Positions 8,862 to 17,775 of a stretch of DNA of 64,000 nt are shown here, piece after piece. The stretch comes from RHKX01 sp963784885. Its GTDB lineage: Bacteria > Actinomycetota > Thermoleophilia > Solirubrobacterales > 70-9. The translations under genes were made by a program, and so were the position numbers. The notes under the pieces are model-generated. The model worked only from the letters and a program-made list of their open reading frames with translations, was not told the DNA's origin and searched no databases. Every line of letters starts with the position of its first letter. Position 1 is the stretch's first letter. The stretch spans positions 434,001 to 498,000 of the forward strand of contig CAWATA010000004.1 of the NCBI GenBank assembly GCA_963784885.1. Direction: 5' to 3'.

Positions 8862-9251
8862 GTGCGCGCGCTCGCCATCGATCACGGCGCGGCCCGCTGC
8901 GGCTGCGCGCTCTCGGATCCGAGCGGGACGATCGTCCGGCCGATCGAGCCGATCGAGCCGCCGGACCCGGCCGCGGTGCCCCCGCTCGTCGCCGAGCACG
9001 GCGCCGAGGTCGTCGTCGTCGGGCTTCCGGTCAGCCTCGACGGGACCGAGGGCTCGCAGGCCGCCGCCGCCCGGGCGTTCGCCGGCGAGCTCGCCGCTCG
9101 TCTCGACATCCCGGTCGAGACCTACGACGAGCGGCTGACCACGAAGATGGCCGCCGCGACGCGCCGCGGCGGGTCGCGCGCCGCGGAGGACTCGCTCGCG
9201 GCCGCACACCTGCTCGAGGGATGGCTGCTGGCCCGGGAGGCGCGCCGGTGA
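8862..9251 (+). CDS. ruvX: RuvX/YqgF Holliday junction resolvase-like nuclease
   Basis: Protein of 129 residues with an RNase H-like fold. AIDHGAARCGCALSD matches the first YqgF strand with its catalytic Asp, VVVGLPVSLDG is the second motif and PVETYDERLTT the third, and the C-terminal AAEDSLAAAHLLEGWL supplies the last acidic residue. The family is linked to 16S rRNA 5' processing and to Holliday junction resolution. The order alaS-ruvX-mltG-aroE is conserved in many Gram-positives. The GTG start lies 3 nt after alaS. Confidence 0.92.
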   Translation: MRALAIDHGAARCGCALSDPSGTIVRPIEPIEPPDPAAVPPLVAEHGAEVVVVGLPVSLDGTEGSQAAAARAFAGELAARLDIPVETYDERLTTKMAAATRRGGSRAAEDSLAAAHLLEGWLLAREARR

Positions 9252-10753
9252 GCGACGAGCAGAAGCTGCCACCGTCGGTCGACCCGTTTCTCGCCGACGA
9301 CCCGAAGGCGGTCGAGCGCGAGCGCCGCCGCCTCCAGCGCGAGGCGCGCCGGCAGTCCCGCTCGTCGGGCCGCAAGTCGCTGAGCGATCGCGTCAGCGGC
9401 GTCATCGACGGGGCCGCCGACAAGGGCCGCGAAGCGCTCGAGCAGACCAAGGACCGTGCTCGCAACCGGGAGGCGCCCCCGAACGCCCCCGAGCCGCCGC
9501 CCTTCCGCCGGCCGCGCCCCGAGCCGGTCGTCCCCGACGACGATCCGGCCGAGCGCTTCGCGGATGCCGCGACCGAGCCCCCGGCACCGGAGGCCCCCGA
9601 GCCGCCCGCGCCCGGAACCCCGGAGTCGATCGCGCCGCCCGCCGCTCCCGTCGATCCTTCGGACCCCGCGACCGGGCGCAGGTTCTCCTCGGAGGAGCTG
9701 ATGCCGCGCCGCCGGAGCCGCCCGCCCGCCGCCGACCCCGGGCCTCCCGGGCCGCAACCGGACCCGCCCGGGGGCGAGGACCTCGATTGGTTCGCCGATG
9801 CCGACGGCGACGGTGCCCCGCCGCCGCCGATCCCGCCGCAACGCCGCGAGGTCGCGACCGGCGACTACCCGCCGCTGCCGCCGCCGACGACGCCGCCGGA
9901 CCGCGACAAGACCGTGCTCTTCCGCCGTCTGATCGCGCTCGCGCTCGTCCTCCTCGTCGCGATCGCCGCCTACGGCCTGCTGACCGGCGGCGGCGAAGAG
10001 GCGCCCGCGCCGAAGGGCCCGGCGACGCTGAAGACCGAGAGCGTGACGATCCCGGAGGGCTACACGCGCTCGCAGATTGCCGACGTCGCCAAGGACGCCG
10101 GCCTCCGCGGCAACTACGAGAAGGCCACGTCGAAGGCCCCGAAGGGCTTCGACATCGCCAAGACGGGGGCTCCGAAGGACGCGAGCCTCGAGGGCTTCCT
10201 GTTTCCGGCGACCTATGAGCTCGAGAAGGGCGCGAACGTCGACGAGCTCGTCAGGGACCAGCTCGGCGCGTTCACTGACAACATCTCCCAGGTGGATCTG
10301 AAGGCCGCGGAGAAGAAGAATCTGACCACGTACGACGTGGTCAACATCGCCGCGATGATCGAGCGCGAGGTGCTGGTCCCGAAGGAGCGTCGGCTCGTCT
10401 CCGCGGTCATCTACAACCGGCTCTCGCAGGGGATCCCGCTCGGGATCGACGCCACCCTCCGCTACGACCTCGACAACTTCGACAAGCCGCTGACCGAGTC
10501 CGACCTGCAGACCGACAGCCCCTACAACACCCGCCTGGTCACCGGCCTGCCGCCGACCCCGATCGCAAATCCCGGCCTCGACTCGCTGAAGGCGGCCGCC
10601 GATCCCGCCAAGGTCGACTACCTCTACTACGTGGTCAAGCCGGGAACCTGCGGAAAGCACTTCTTCACCAGCGACTACGACGAGTTCCTCGCCGCCTCCG
10701 AGAAGTACAACTCGGCCCGCGAGGCCGAGGGCGGCTCACCGACGGACTGCTGA
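9248..10753 (+). CDS. mltG: endolytic murein transglycosylase MltG (YceG-like)
   Basis: Cleaves nascent peptidoglycan glycan strands at the outer face of the membrane; 501 residues from GTG 9248, which overlaps the ruvX stop. An unusually long Pro/Ala/Arg-rich cytoplasmic region of about 220 residues precedes a single membrane helix (LIALALVLLVAIAAYGLL). The extracellular part has the YceG core: GFLFPATYELEKG, AAMIEREVLVPKERRLVSAV with the catalytic Glu of IERE, SVIYNRL-type IYNRLSQGIPLGIDAT, and SPYNTRLVTGLPPTPIANPG. The proline-rich tail may bind division or elongation partners (inference). Confidence 0.93.
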   Translation: MSDEQKLPPSVDPFLADDPKAVERERRRLQREARRQSRSSGRKSLSDRVSGVIDGAADKGREALEQTKDRARNREAPPNAPEPPPFRRPRPEPVVPDDDPAERFADAATEPPAPEAPEPPAPGTPESIAPPAAPVDPSDPATGRRFSSEELMPRRRSRPPAADPGPPGPQPDPPGGEDLDWFADADGDGAPPPPIPPQRREVATGDYPPLPPPTTPPDRDKTVLFRRLIALALVLLVAIAAYGLLTGGGEEAPAPKGPATLKTESVTIPEGYTRSQIADVAKDAGLRGNYEKATSKAPKGFDIAKTGAPKDASLEGFLFPATYELEKGANVDELVRDQLGAFTDNISQVDLKAAEKKNLTTYDVVNIAAMIEREVLVPKERRLVSAVIYNRLSQGIPLGIDATLRYDLDNFDKPLTESDLQTDSPYNTRLVTGLPPTPIANPGLDSLKAAADPAKVDYLYYVVKPGTCGKHFFTSDYDEFLAASEKYNSAREAEGGSPTDC

Positions 10754-10825
10754 GGCGGCGTCCGGGCGGCACGGGTCGGGTGAGCCGGGGCTCCCGCATG
10801 ACCGCCGCCGCGTCACACTGACGCG

Positions 10826-11671
10826 ATGAACCGGCTCGCCGTCATCGGCCACCCCGTGGCGCACTCGCTGTCGCCGGCGATGCACACCGCGGCCTTCGAG
10901 GCGCTCGGGATCGCCGGCGAGTGGAGCTACGAGGCGATCGACGTCGAGCCTGAACGCTTCGCGACGGGCGTCGAGGCGTTGCGCGAGCGCGGGTTCGTCG
11001 GCGCCAACGTCACCGTTCCGCACAAGCGCGCCGCCTATGAGCTCGCCGATGAGCGCTCCGACGCCGTGGCGGCGATCGGCGCCGCCAACACGTTGACCTT
11101 CACCGGCGGCTCGATTCGCGCCGACAACACCGACGCGAGCGGGCTGATCGGCGCCCTCGGGGCCGAGTTCGGCCCGAGCGGCGCCGAGGCGCTCGTGCTC
11201 GGCGCCGGCGGCTCCGCCCGCGCGGCCGCCTGGGCGCTCGACCACGCCGGCGCGCGGGTGACGATCGCCAACCGGACCGAGTCGAAGGCCGTGGAGCTGG
11301 CCCACGAGCTCGGCGCCTACGCGCTCGAGGGGATCGGGGCCGACGAGCCGATCGACCTCGCGCCATTCGATCTGCTCGTCAACTGCACCTCGGTCGGCCT
11401 TGCAAGCGAGGGTGCGCGGCGCTCCGAGGCGGGCGCGGACCTAAAGGCGATGCGCCTGCGGGCCGATCAGTTGATTGCCCCACTCGTGGTGGTCGACCTC
11501 GTATACGGGTCGGAGCCGACCGAGCTGGCCGCAACGTGCACAAGCGGCGGGGCAACCCTGATCGACGGGCTCGAGATCCTGGTTCGCCAGGGCGCCGACT
11601 CGTTCCGGATCTGGGTAGGGCAAGAACCACCGATAGAGACGATGAGAGACGCGATCCGAGCGAACCGATGA
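10826..11671 (+). CDS. aroE: shikimate dehydrogenase
   Basis: NADP-dependent reduction of 3-dehydroshikimate to shikimate; 281 residues. VIGHPVAHSLSPAMH binds shikimate, NVTVPHK holds the catalytic Lys, ADNTDASGL carries the paired Asp, VLGAGGSARAAAWAL is the nucleotide loop and ANRTESKA sets NADP preference. The last codons overlap pilB by 4 nt (ATGA), so this metabolic gene is translationally coupled to a pilus motor gene. The other shikimate genes lie beyond the main pilus operon. Confidence 0.95.
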   Translation: MNRLAVIGHPVAHSLSPAMHTAAFEALGIAGEWSYEAIDVEPERFATGVEALRERGFVGANVTVPHKRAAYELADERSDAVAAIGAANTLTFTGGSIRADNTDASGLIGALGAEFGPSGAEALVLGAGGSARAAAWALDHAGARVTIANRTESKAVELAHELGAYALEGIGADEPIDLAPFDLLVNCTSVGLASEGARRSEAGADLKAMRLRADQLIAPLVVVDLVYGSEPTELAATCTSGGATLIDGLEILVRQGADSFRIWVGQEPPIETMRDAIRANR

Positions 11672-13470
11672 GCACCCCAGGCGATCGATACGGGCATCTC
11701 CGCCCGGTTCCCGAGGTGAGCGGCTCCGAGGCCCTCGACCCGGCGGCGCAGCCGAGCGGCGGCACGCCGGGCCTGACGCCTCCGCAGACCCGCTCCCACA
11801 GCGGTCGCTTCATCACCGACGTGATCGTCGACCTCGGCTACCTGAGCCGCGAGCAGGTCGATCAGGCGATCTCCGCCGCGCGCGTCGCGGGCCGCTCGCC
11901 GGAAGCGCTCATGGTCGAGCAGGGGACGCTCAGCGCCGACCAGCTCTCGCGGGCGATCGCCGAGCGCTACGGCCTCGATCACGTCGACCTCGGCGAGTAC
12001 CACGTCGACATGGGCGCGGCGAACCTCGTCTCGGTGCAGGCGGCGCGGCGCTTCCACGCCGTCCCCGTCGGCTACGTCGACCCGGAGACCCTCCTCGTCG
12101 CGATGGCCGATCCCGCCAACGTCCTCGCCGTCGACGACATGCAGATGATGACCGGCCTCAACTGCCGGGTCGCGGTCGCCGCCGAGGTCGACATCGAGGC
12201 GCTCATCACCCGCCTCAACTCGCTCGAGTCGGCGGTCTCGGAGGCGGTGTCGGAGGGCGAGAGCGAGGACGTCGATCTCAGCAGCGCCGATGTCACCGAG
12301 CTGCGGGAGTCCGCCGACGACGCCCCGGTCATAAAACTCGTCTACTCGATCCTCGGGCAGGCGGTCAACGAGGGCGCCTCCGACGTCCATTTCGAGATCG
12401 AGGAACGGGACATGCGCGTCCGCTTCCGGATCGACGGGGTGCTCAGCGAGGCGGCGCGGGTACCGCACCGGATGGTCGCCGGCGTGGTCTCGCGAATCAA
12501 GATCATGAGCGAGCTCGACATCGCCGAGAAGCGCGTGCCCCAGGACGGGCGCGTCGCCGTCAACGTCAACGACCGCCGGATCGATCTCCGTGTCGTCACC
12601 GTCCCGACCGAGCGTGGCGAGGGCGCGACCATCCGGATCCTGGACAAGACCGAGGCGATCAGGACGCTCGACGAGCTCGGCCTGTTCGGTGATGCGCGGG
12701 CCCAGTTCACCGATGCCTACAACCAGGCCTATGGCGCGGTCCTGGTCACCGGCCCGACCGGGTCCGGCAAGTCGACGACGCTGTATTCGGCGCTCTCGGA
12801 GCTCAACAGCGTCGACAAGAACATCATCACGATCGAGGACCCGGTCGAGTACCAGATGGGCGGCATCAATCAGATGGGCGTCAACCGCAAGGCCGGGCTC
12901 GACTTCGCCGTCGGGCTGCGGTCGATCCTCCGTGCCGACCCCGACGTGATCATGGTCGGCGAGGTCCGCGACCCGGAGACCGCCCGGATCGCGATCGAAG
13001 CGGCGCTGACCGGCCACATGGTCCTGACGACGCTCCACACCAACGACGCCCCGAGCGCGATCACCCGGCTCCAGAAGATGGGCATCGAGTCCTTCCTGAC
13101 GGCATCGGCCGTCGACTGCGTCGTCGCTCAGCGCCTCGCGCGGATGCTCTGCCCCGACTGCAAGATTCGCACCGTGCTGGGCCGCGATGCGCTCGAGGCG
13201 GCGGGATTCCGGGTCGGAACCGATCTGGAGGCCTGGGAGCCGGCCGGCTGCGGCCGCTGCGGCGGCACCGGCTACCGCGGCCGGGTCGGCATCTTCTCGG
13301 TGATGCGGATGTCGGAGGAACTCAAGGACATGACGGTCGCCGGCGCCGCCCAGGCCGACCTCACCCGCCAGGCGCGCTCCGAGGGGATGCAGACCCTCCG
13401 CGAGGACGGCGTGGCGAAGGTCAACCGCGGGATCACGAGCATCGCCGAGGTGGCGCGGGTCGCGGTCTAG
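11668..13470 (+). CDS. pilB: type IV pilus assembly ATPase PilB
   Basis: Cytoplasmic hexameric ATPase that powers pilus extension; 600 residues from ATG 11668. Residues about 45-165 form a T2SSE-N/MshEN-type domain with two repeats (RFITDVIVDLGYLSREQ; RSPEALMVEQGTLSADQ), a fold that binds c-di-GMP in some family members. The ATPase core has Walker A GPTGSGKST, the Asp box TIEDPVEYQ, Walker B DPDVIMVGEVRDPETA and the His box TGHMVLTTLHTNDAPS. A zinc site lies between CPDC and CGRCGG, as in PilB/GspE rather than PilT. It is coupled to aroE and followed by a tandem repeat. Confidence 0.95.
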   Translation: MSTPGDRYGHLRPVPEVSGSEALDPAAQPSGGTPGLTPPQTRSHSGRFITDVIVDLGYLSREQVDQAISAARVAGRSPEALMVEQGTLSADQLSRAIAERYGLDHVDLGEYHVDMGAANLVSVQAARRFHAVPVGYVDPETLLVAMADPANVLAVDDMQMMTGLNCRVAVAAEVDIEALITRLNSLESAVSEAVSEGESEDVDLSSADVTELRESADDAPVIKLVYSILGQAVNEGASDVHFEIEERDMRVRFRIDGVLSEAARVPHRMVAGVVSRIKIMSELDIAEKRVPQDGRVAVNVNDRRIDLRVVTVPTERGEGATIRILDKTEAIRTLDELGLFGDARAQFTDAYNQAYGAVLVTGPTGSGKSTTLYSALSELNSVDKNIITIEDPVEYQMGGINQMGVNRKAGLDFAVGLRSILRADPDVIMVGEVRDPETARIAIEAALTGHMVLTTLHTNDAPSAITRLQKMGIESFLTASAVDCVVAQRLARMLCPDCKIRTVLGRDALEAAGFRVGTDLEAWEPAGCGRCGGTGYRGRVGIFSVMRMSEELKDMTVAGAAQADLTRQARSEGMQTLREDGVAKVNRGITSIAEVARVAV

Positions 13471-13486
13471 GTGACTCCGGCGGAAT

Positions 13487-13690
13487 GCTCCGCTTCGCGT
13501 CCGCTTCCGCCGGGCGGCGCGGTGGTAGGTGGACGGGAAGACATGTGTGTTGACCCCAGCCCGGGGCTCCGCTTCGCGTCCGCTTCCGCCGGGCGGCGCG
13601 GTGGTAGGGGACGGGAAGACATGTGTGTTGACCCCAGCCCGGGGCTCCGCTTCGCGTCCGCTTCCGCCGGGCGGCGCGGTGGTAGGTGAC
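13487..13690. repeat. 78/79-bp tandem repeat, about 2.6 copies
   Basis: Copies begin at 13487, 13566 and 13644 with the shared start GCTCCGCTTCGCGTCCGC. The first two are nearly identical (79 and 78 bp) and the third decays after about 45 bp. Each full unit contains CCGCCGGGCGGCGCGG and ACATGTGTGTTGACCCC. The array fills most of the 297-bp gap between pilB and the MBL-fold gene. No spacers differ between copies, so it is not a CRISPR. Confidence 0.85.
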
Positions 13691-13767
13691 GGGATGACCT
13701 ATGTGGTGAGCCCAGCAGGACCCTCCGCCTCGCGCCCGGTCCGGTCGGTCCGGTCAGACTGTGGTCC

Positions 13768-14523
13768 ATGCGGATCACCTACCTCGGCCACGCCTCGCTG
13801 CTGATCGAGATCGGCGGGCTCAAGGTCCTCACCGATCCGCTGCTGCGGCGGCGGGTGATGCACCTGCGGCGCGTCGCGCCGGACGCGACGGTGGAGCAAC
13901 TCGCCGGCGTCGGGCTGATCCTGATCTCCCACGCCCATCACGACCACCTCGACACCCGCTCGCTGAAGCTGCTCGGCCGGCGGCCACGGGTGCTCTGCCC
14001 CGAGCCGGCCCGGCGGGCGGTCGCTGGGACGGGTCTGTTGCCGGAGGTGATGGGCGTCGGCGGTTACGCGCGGGTCGACGACGTCGAGGTCGAGGCGGTG
14101 CGCGCCGACCACGACGGGCGCCGCTTCCCGCACGATCGCCGCTCCGACGCGCTGGGCTATGTCGTCCGCTCCGCCGGAGAGTCGGTCTACTTCGCCGGGG
14201 ACACGGGCTGGTTCGAGGAGATCGGCGAGGTGGGGGAGGTCGACGTCGCGCTCCTACCGGTGGCCGGTTGGGGCCCGCGGCTCGGCCCCGGGCACCTCGA
14301 CCCCGACGAGGCGGCGCGCGCCGCGGCGAGGATCGGCCCGCGGGTGGCGATCCCGATCCACTGGGGCGGCTACCAACGCGTGGCGATGACGCTCGAGGGC
14401 CACCGGTCCGACCCGGCCCGCCGGTTCTGCGATCAGCTCAGCGAGCTCGCCCCGGGCGTGGCCGCCGAGCTGATCGAGCCGGGCGCCACGCTCGAGGTCG
14501 CGCCGGCGCCGCCGTCGGCGTAG
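13768..14523 (+). CDS. metallo-beta-lactamase-fold hydrolase (UlaG/NAPE-PLD-like)
   Basis: Protein of 251 residues with the MBL motifs ISHAHHDHLDTRSL (HxHxDH), YFAGDTGWF (the metal-bridging Asp) and IPIHWGGY (last His). The short start RITYLGHASLLIEI and the absence of extra domains fit the UlaG/NAPE-PLD-like branch, whose members hydrolyse phosphodiester or lactone bonds; the substrate is unknown here. Its last 91 bp overlap, head-on, the end of the minus-strand phosphodiesterase gene. Confidence 0.88.
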   Translation: MRITYLGHASLLIEIGGLKVLTDPLLRRRVMHLRRVAPDATVEQLAGVGLILISHAHHDHLDTRSLKLLGRRPRVLCPEPARRAVAGTGLLPEVMGVGGYARVDDVEVEAVRADHDGRRFPHDRRSDALGYVVRSAGESVYFAGDTGWFEEIGEVGEVDVALLPVAGWGPRLGPGHLDPDEAARAAARIGPRVAIPIHWGGYQRVAMTLEGHRSDPARRFCDQLSELAPGVAAELIEPGATLEVAPAPPSA

Positions 14524-16565
14524 GCGTCCTGGCCAAGGCCGGCGAGCCAGCGCCGGAACACGCGGTGGACTGTCTCGGAGCCGACGACCTCGCCACCGGG
14601 CCATTCGAGGTCGGAGGGCGCGAGGACGAACGGAAAGCACTGTGAGCCGCCCATGCCGCCGTGTGAGCCGACGAGCTCCTCGAACGCCGCCACCTCGGTC
14701 GGGTCGTGCCAGACCCGGCTGTTGACGACGATGTCGGGGCAGTGCGGGAAGCGATGGGTGCGGAGGACGTGGCGGGCGGCGTTGGGGCCGAACGACGCCA
14801 GCGGATCCTCCCCGAGAATCTCGCCCTTCTCGAGCCGGTTGACCCCTCCGGAGCCGATCGCGAGCGCGCCGTCGGCGGCGGAGTCGACCAGCAGGAAACC
14901 GACGCCGTCGTGGCCGCGGAGCTCCTCGATCAGGGTCGGATAGAGCGCCTCGATCGCCTCGAGCGTGAGGCGGCCGGGCTGTCGCGGGAAGCTGATCAGG
15001 CCGAGGCAGCCGGACGCCATCACCGCGAGCTCGGGCGGCTCATCGCCGGTGAGCGCCTTGCCGGCCCCGTCGTCGTCGGCGGGATGGGCGACGTCGAGCT
15101 TCTCCGCCCCCGCCTGGAGCGCCCGGGTCACCGGCGTCTGGTCGCGGTCGAGCTCGGTCAGCCCGGCGCTCATGTAGGCGCTCGCCTCGGCCCCATCGCC
15201 GCTCGACGCGTAGGTGCTCGAGGATCGGCAGGCCTTCTCGACCAGCTCCTGAAGGCTGTAGTCGTAGCGTTGCAGGAACGTCGCTCCCTGCGACTGGCCG
15301 TGGTCGGAGAGGACGATCAGCCGGTAGGGACGGGGCCCCTCCGCCGTCGCCTTCTCGATCCGGCCGATCTGCCGGTCGACTTTGGCGAGGACGGCAAGCG
15401 TGTCCTCACGCTCGATCCCGGAGTGGTGTGCGACCTCGTCGTAGGCGAGGAAGGTCGTGTAGACGACCGGGCGCCCGGCGAGCAGGTCGCCGACGACGGC
15501 GGCGACCTGGAGGTCGAGCTGGACGACCGTCGCCCAGGCGCGGACGATCCCGTACCTGCGGTCGCGAAGGATCCGGGGCGTCTCGTCGATCCGCTTCTGG
15601 CGGATCGCCCAGTAGCGCTCGCGGAAGTACTCGGCAACGACGGCGTTGAGCGTCTTGAACGTCGCGTAGGGGCGGGCGAAGTAGGCGGCGTAGTCGCGGC
15701 CGATCGGTCGCCGCCGGGTCAGCACCGTGCTCATCGTCAGCATCGAGTGAACGGCGTCGCCGGAGAGGATGTTGGCGCGGCTCGCCCCGTCGGCGTAGAG
15801 GAGCCCGCGCCCGTCCGAGTGGCGACGCTCGATCTCGACCGCGTCTCTGGGGTGGTTGGTGACGATCGGGGCGTTGCGGTCCTTCTCCCACCAGCGGAAC
15901 GCCGGCATGTCGTCGTTGTTTCCGTGCAGCAGGCCCGCCTGGCAGGCGCCCGTCTGCGAGGACCAGTCGGTCTCCCAGCGGTGCAGTGTGTGCGAGCCGG
16001 CGTCGATCCAGCGCTTCAGGTTGGGGGTGTGGCCGGCCGCGATCGCCCGTTCGAGCACCTCGTGGGCGAGCCCGTCGATCTCGAGGAAGAGGACGCCGGG
16101 GACGTTCGTCCGGTTGACTGTCTCGCGGCCCCGCGACTGGGCCTTGACGACGTTTCGGTACCAGCTCTCGTCGTCGTCGATCGCCAGCAGTGACGACGTC
16201 GCCGACGTCGAGATCGTCAGCGCGATGGTGACGACGATCGCCTCGGCGAGCCCCTCGAGCTCGGCATTGGGCACGAGGTCGATCGCGAAGGCGACGAGGA
16301 TCGCGTTGAGCACGATCGCCGCGAGCCCGAGGGTGAGCACGTTCAGCGGCAGAGTCAGCCGCGCCAGCGCCGGGAAGACGAGCGCGTTGAGGACGCCGAT
16401 CACGATCGCGGCGCCGATCGCGGCGCCGAACCCGTCGAGCGTGAAGCGGTCGAGGATCCCGGCCAGGACCCAGAGCACGACCGCATCGACCAGGACGACT
16501 ACGACGGATCGCCGCAGCAGCTGGAGAGGGTTCGAGAAGACGTCCGACGCGGGCCTAGGATCCAT
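14433..16565 (-). CDS. holin-like membrane domain fused to alkaline-phosphatase-superfamily phosphodiesterase
   Basis: Membrane protein of 710 residues. The first about 125 residues form four hydrophobic helices of the phage_holin_4_2/DUF-type membrane family (LLRRSVVVVLVDAVVLWVL, LNALVFPALARLTLPLNVL, LTLGLAAIVLNAILVAFAI). After a linker, a type I phosphodiesterase/nucleotide pyrophosphatase-like domain follows: FLEIDGLAHEVL (metal-binding Asp), DWSSQTGACQAG (likely Thr nucleophile), FLAYDEVAHHSG and VLSDHGQSQG (further metal ligands), and GSHGGMGG. It probably hydrolyses a phosphoester at the cell surface; the substrate is unknown. The holin label does not imply phage origin. It is divergent from the AI-2E permease, with starts 5 bp apart. 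Confidence 0.85.
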   Translation of the reverse strand: MDPRPASDVFSNPLQLLRRSVVVVLVDAVVLWVLAGILDRFTLDGFGAAIGAAIVIGVLNALVFPALARLTLPLNVLTLGLAAIVLNAILVAFAIDLVPNAELEGLAEAIVVTIALTISTSATSSLLAIDDDESWYRNVVKAQSRGRETVNRTNVPGVLFLEIDGLAHEVLERAIAAGHTPNLKRWIDAGSHTLHRWETDWSSQTGACQAGLLHGNNDDMPAFRWWEKDRNAPIVTNHPRDAVEIERRHSDGRGLLYADGASRANILSGDAVHSMLTMSTVLTRRRPIGRDYAAYFARPYATFKTLNAVVAEYFRERYWAIRQKRIDETPRILRDRRYGIVRAWATVVQLDLQVAAVVGDLLAGRPVVYTTFLAYDEVAHHSGIEREDTLAVLAKVDRQIGRIEKATAEGPRPYRLIVLSDHGQSQGATFLQRYDYSLQELVEKACRSSSTYASSGDGAEASAYMSAGLTELDRDQTPVTRALQAGAEKLDVAHPADDDGAGKALTGDEPPELAVMASGCLGLISFPRQPGRLTLEAIEALYPTLIEELRGHDGVGFLLVDSAADGALAIGSGGVNRLEKGEILGEDPLASFGPNAARHVLRTHRFPHCPDIVVNSRVWHDPTEVAAFEELVGSHGGMGGSQCFPFVLAPSDLEWPGGEVVGSETVHRVFRRWLAGLGQDAYADGGAGATSSVAPGSISSAATPGASSLS

Positions 16566-16569
16566 GTGG

Positions 16570-17769
16570 ATGGCGGATCATCCCGCATCTCCCGGCGGGG
16601 AGTACGAGTCAAGCGACCCGGAGATCGCAAACGCCGATGCCGTCATCGTCCAGAAGCACGAGCCGACCCTCCGCGGGATCGTCCGGGTGGTCGCGACGGT
16701 CGTCGCCAGCGCGATCGCGCTCTACCTCGTCTACCTGCTGCGGACGCCGATCGGCTGGCTCTGCGTGGCGACGTTCGTCGCCGTCTCGGTGGCCGCGCCG
16801 GTACGCCTGCTCGAGGACCACATGCCGCGCGGCGCCGCGGTCGCGCTGGTCTATCTGACCCTCGTCCTGATCCCGATCGGCATCGGGCTGATCCTGATAC
16901 CGCCCGCCGTCACGGCCGGCAGCGACCTCGTCAACGACCTGCCGAGCTACGTCTCCGACCTCAACGACACCGTCCAGCAGAGCGACACCCTGCGCGGGCT
17001 GAACGAGGACTACGACCTCGTCGGCAAGCTCGAGGAAGCCGCCAACAACGCGGCCGGCTCGTTCGACAACGTCGCGACGACGCTCGCCGACATCGGCGCC
17101 GGGCTGATCGGGTCGCTGTTCGCGCTGTTCACGATCATCGTCATGAGCATCTTCATGGTCTCCCGCGGCAACGAGTGGACGCGGGCGCTGCTCGCGACCC
17201 GCAGGCCCGAGGAGGCGGAGGCCATCGGCAAGGCGCTCGAGCGGATGGCGATCGCCGTCTCCAGCTACGTCGGCGGCGCCCTGACCCAGGCGACGATCGC
17301 CGGCATCGTCGCGTTCATCGTGCTGTCGATCCTCGGCGTCCCGGCGCCGCTGGCGCTCGCTGTGATCATCGCGATCCTCGACCTGGTGCCGCTGATCGGC
17401 GCCACGATCGGCGCCTTCCTGGTCGCGCTCGTGACCCTGTTCAACGACTTCCCGACCGACACGATCATCTGGCTCGTCTTCGCGATCGCCTACCAGCAGT
17501 TCGAGAACTACGTCGTCCAGCCGCGGATCCAGAGCCGCGCCGTCCAGCTCGACCCCTTCGTGATCGTCGTCGCGGCGATCTTCGGTGGCACGCTGCTCGG
17601 CATCGTCGGCGCCCTGCTGGCGATCCCGGTCGCCGCGGCGGGCCAGATCGGAGTCCGCGAGTTCATGCTCTATCGCCGCGGTGACCTGGAGCGGATGGGC
17701 GGGGACCTGAGTGAGGGTTTGCCGACTGACGCCCCGGACTCAAGCGAAGGAGGTTCCCTGACGACATAG
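16570..17769 (+). CDS. AI-2E family transporter (PerM/TqsA-type permease)
   Basis: Integral membrane protein of 399 residues from ATG 16570, chosen because TAGGAT (16556-16561) precedes it by 8 nt; ATG 16564 is an in-frame alternative. It shows the family layout of two N-terminal helices, a long amphipathic extracytoplasmic region (SYVSDLNDTVQQSDTL), then a bundle with VPAPLALAVIIAILDLVPLIG and the conserved end YQQFENYVVQPRIQSRAV followed by IFGGTLLGIVGALLAIPVAA. Family members export small molecules or act as Na+/H+ antiporters; the name does not prove AI-2 transport. The end runs to within 6 bp of pilT. Confidence 0.92.
   Translation: MADHPASPGGEYESSDPEIANADAVIVQKHEPTLRGIVRVVATVVASAIALYLVYLLRTPIGWLCVATFVAVSVAAPVRLLEDHMPRGAAVALVYLTLVLIPIGIGLILIPPAVTAGSDLVNDLPSYVSDLNDTVQQSDTLRGLNEDYDLVGKLEEAANNAAGSFDNVATTLADIGAGLIGSLFALFTIIVMSIFMVSRGNEWTRALLATRRPEEAEAIGKALERMAIAVSSYVGGALTQATIAGIVAFIVLSILGVPAPLALAVIIAILDLVPLIGATIGAFLVALVTLFNDFPTDTIIWLVFAIAYQQFENYVVQPRIQSRAVQLDPFVIVVAAIFGGTLLGIVGALLAIPVAAAGQIGVREFMLYRRGDLERMGGDLSEGLPTDAPDSSEGGSLTT
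17740..17767 (+). promoter_or_regulatory. weak sigma-28-like promoter candidate for pilT-pilC
   Basis: TCAA (17740-17743, within CTCAAG), 16 nt, then GACGACAT (17760-17767). The -35 fits the other pilus promoters, but the -10 matches GCCGATAG only partly. Transcription would start close to ATG 17776. The AGGAGGT at 17748-17754 is 22 nt from the ATG, too far to be its ribosome site. Confidence 0.3.
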
Positions 17770-17775
17770 AGCGGG

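Noticed and set aside
13471..13690. CRISPR-like array or a coding ORF across the tandem repeat
   Set aside because: Units are nearly identical throughout with no variable spacers. The in-frame peptide (FASASAGRRGG-type) simply follows from the 78-bp repeat and has no support outside it.
14433..16565. Prophage remnant suggested by the holin-like domain
   Set aside because: The four-helix family is common in bacterial genomes and fused here to a phosphodiesterase; no other phage gene is present.
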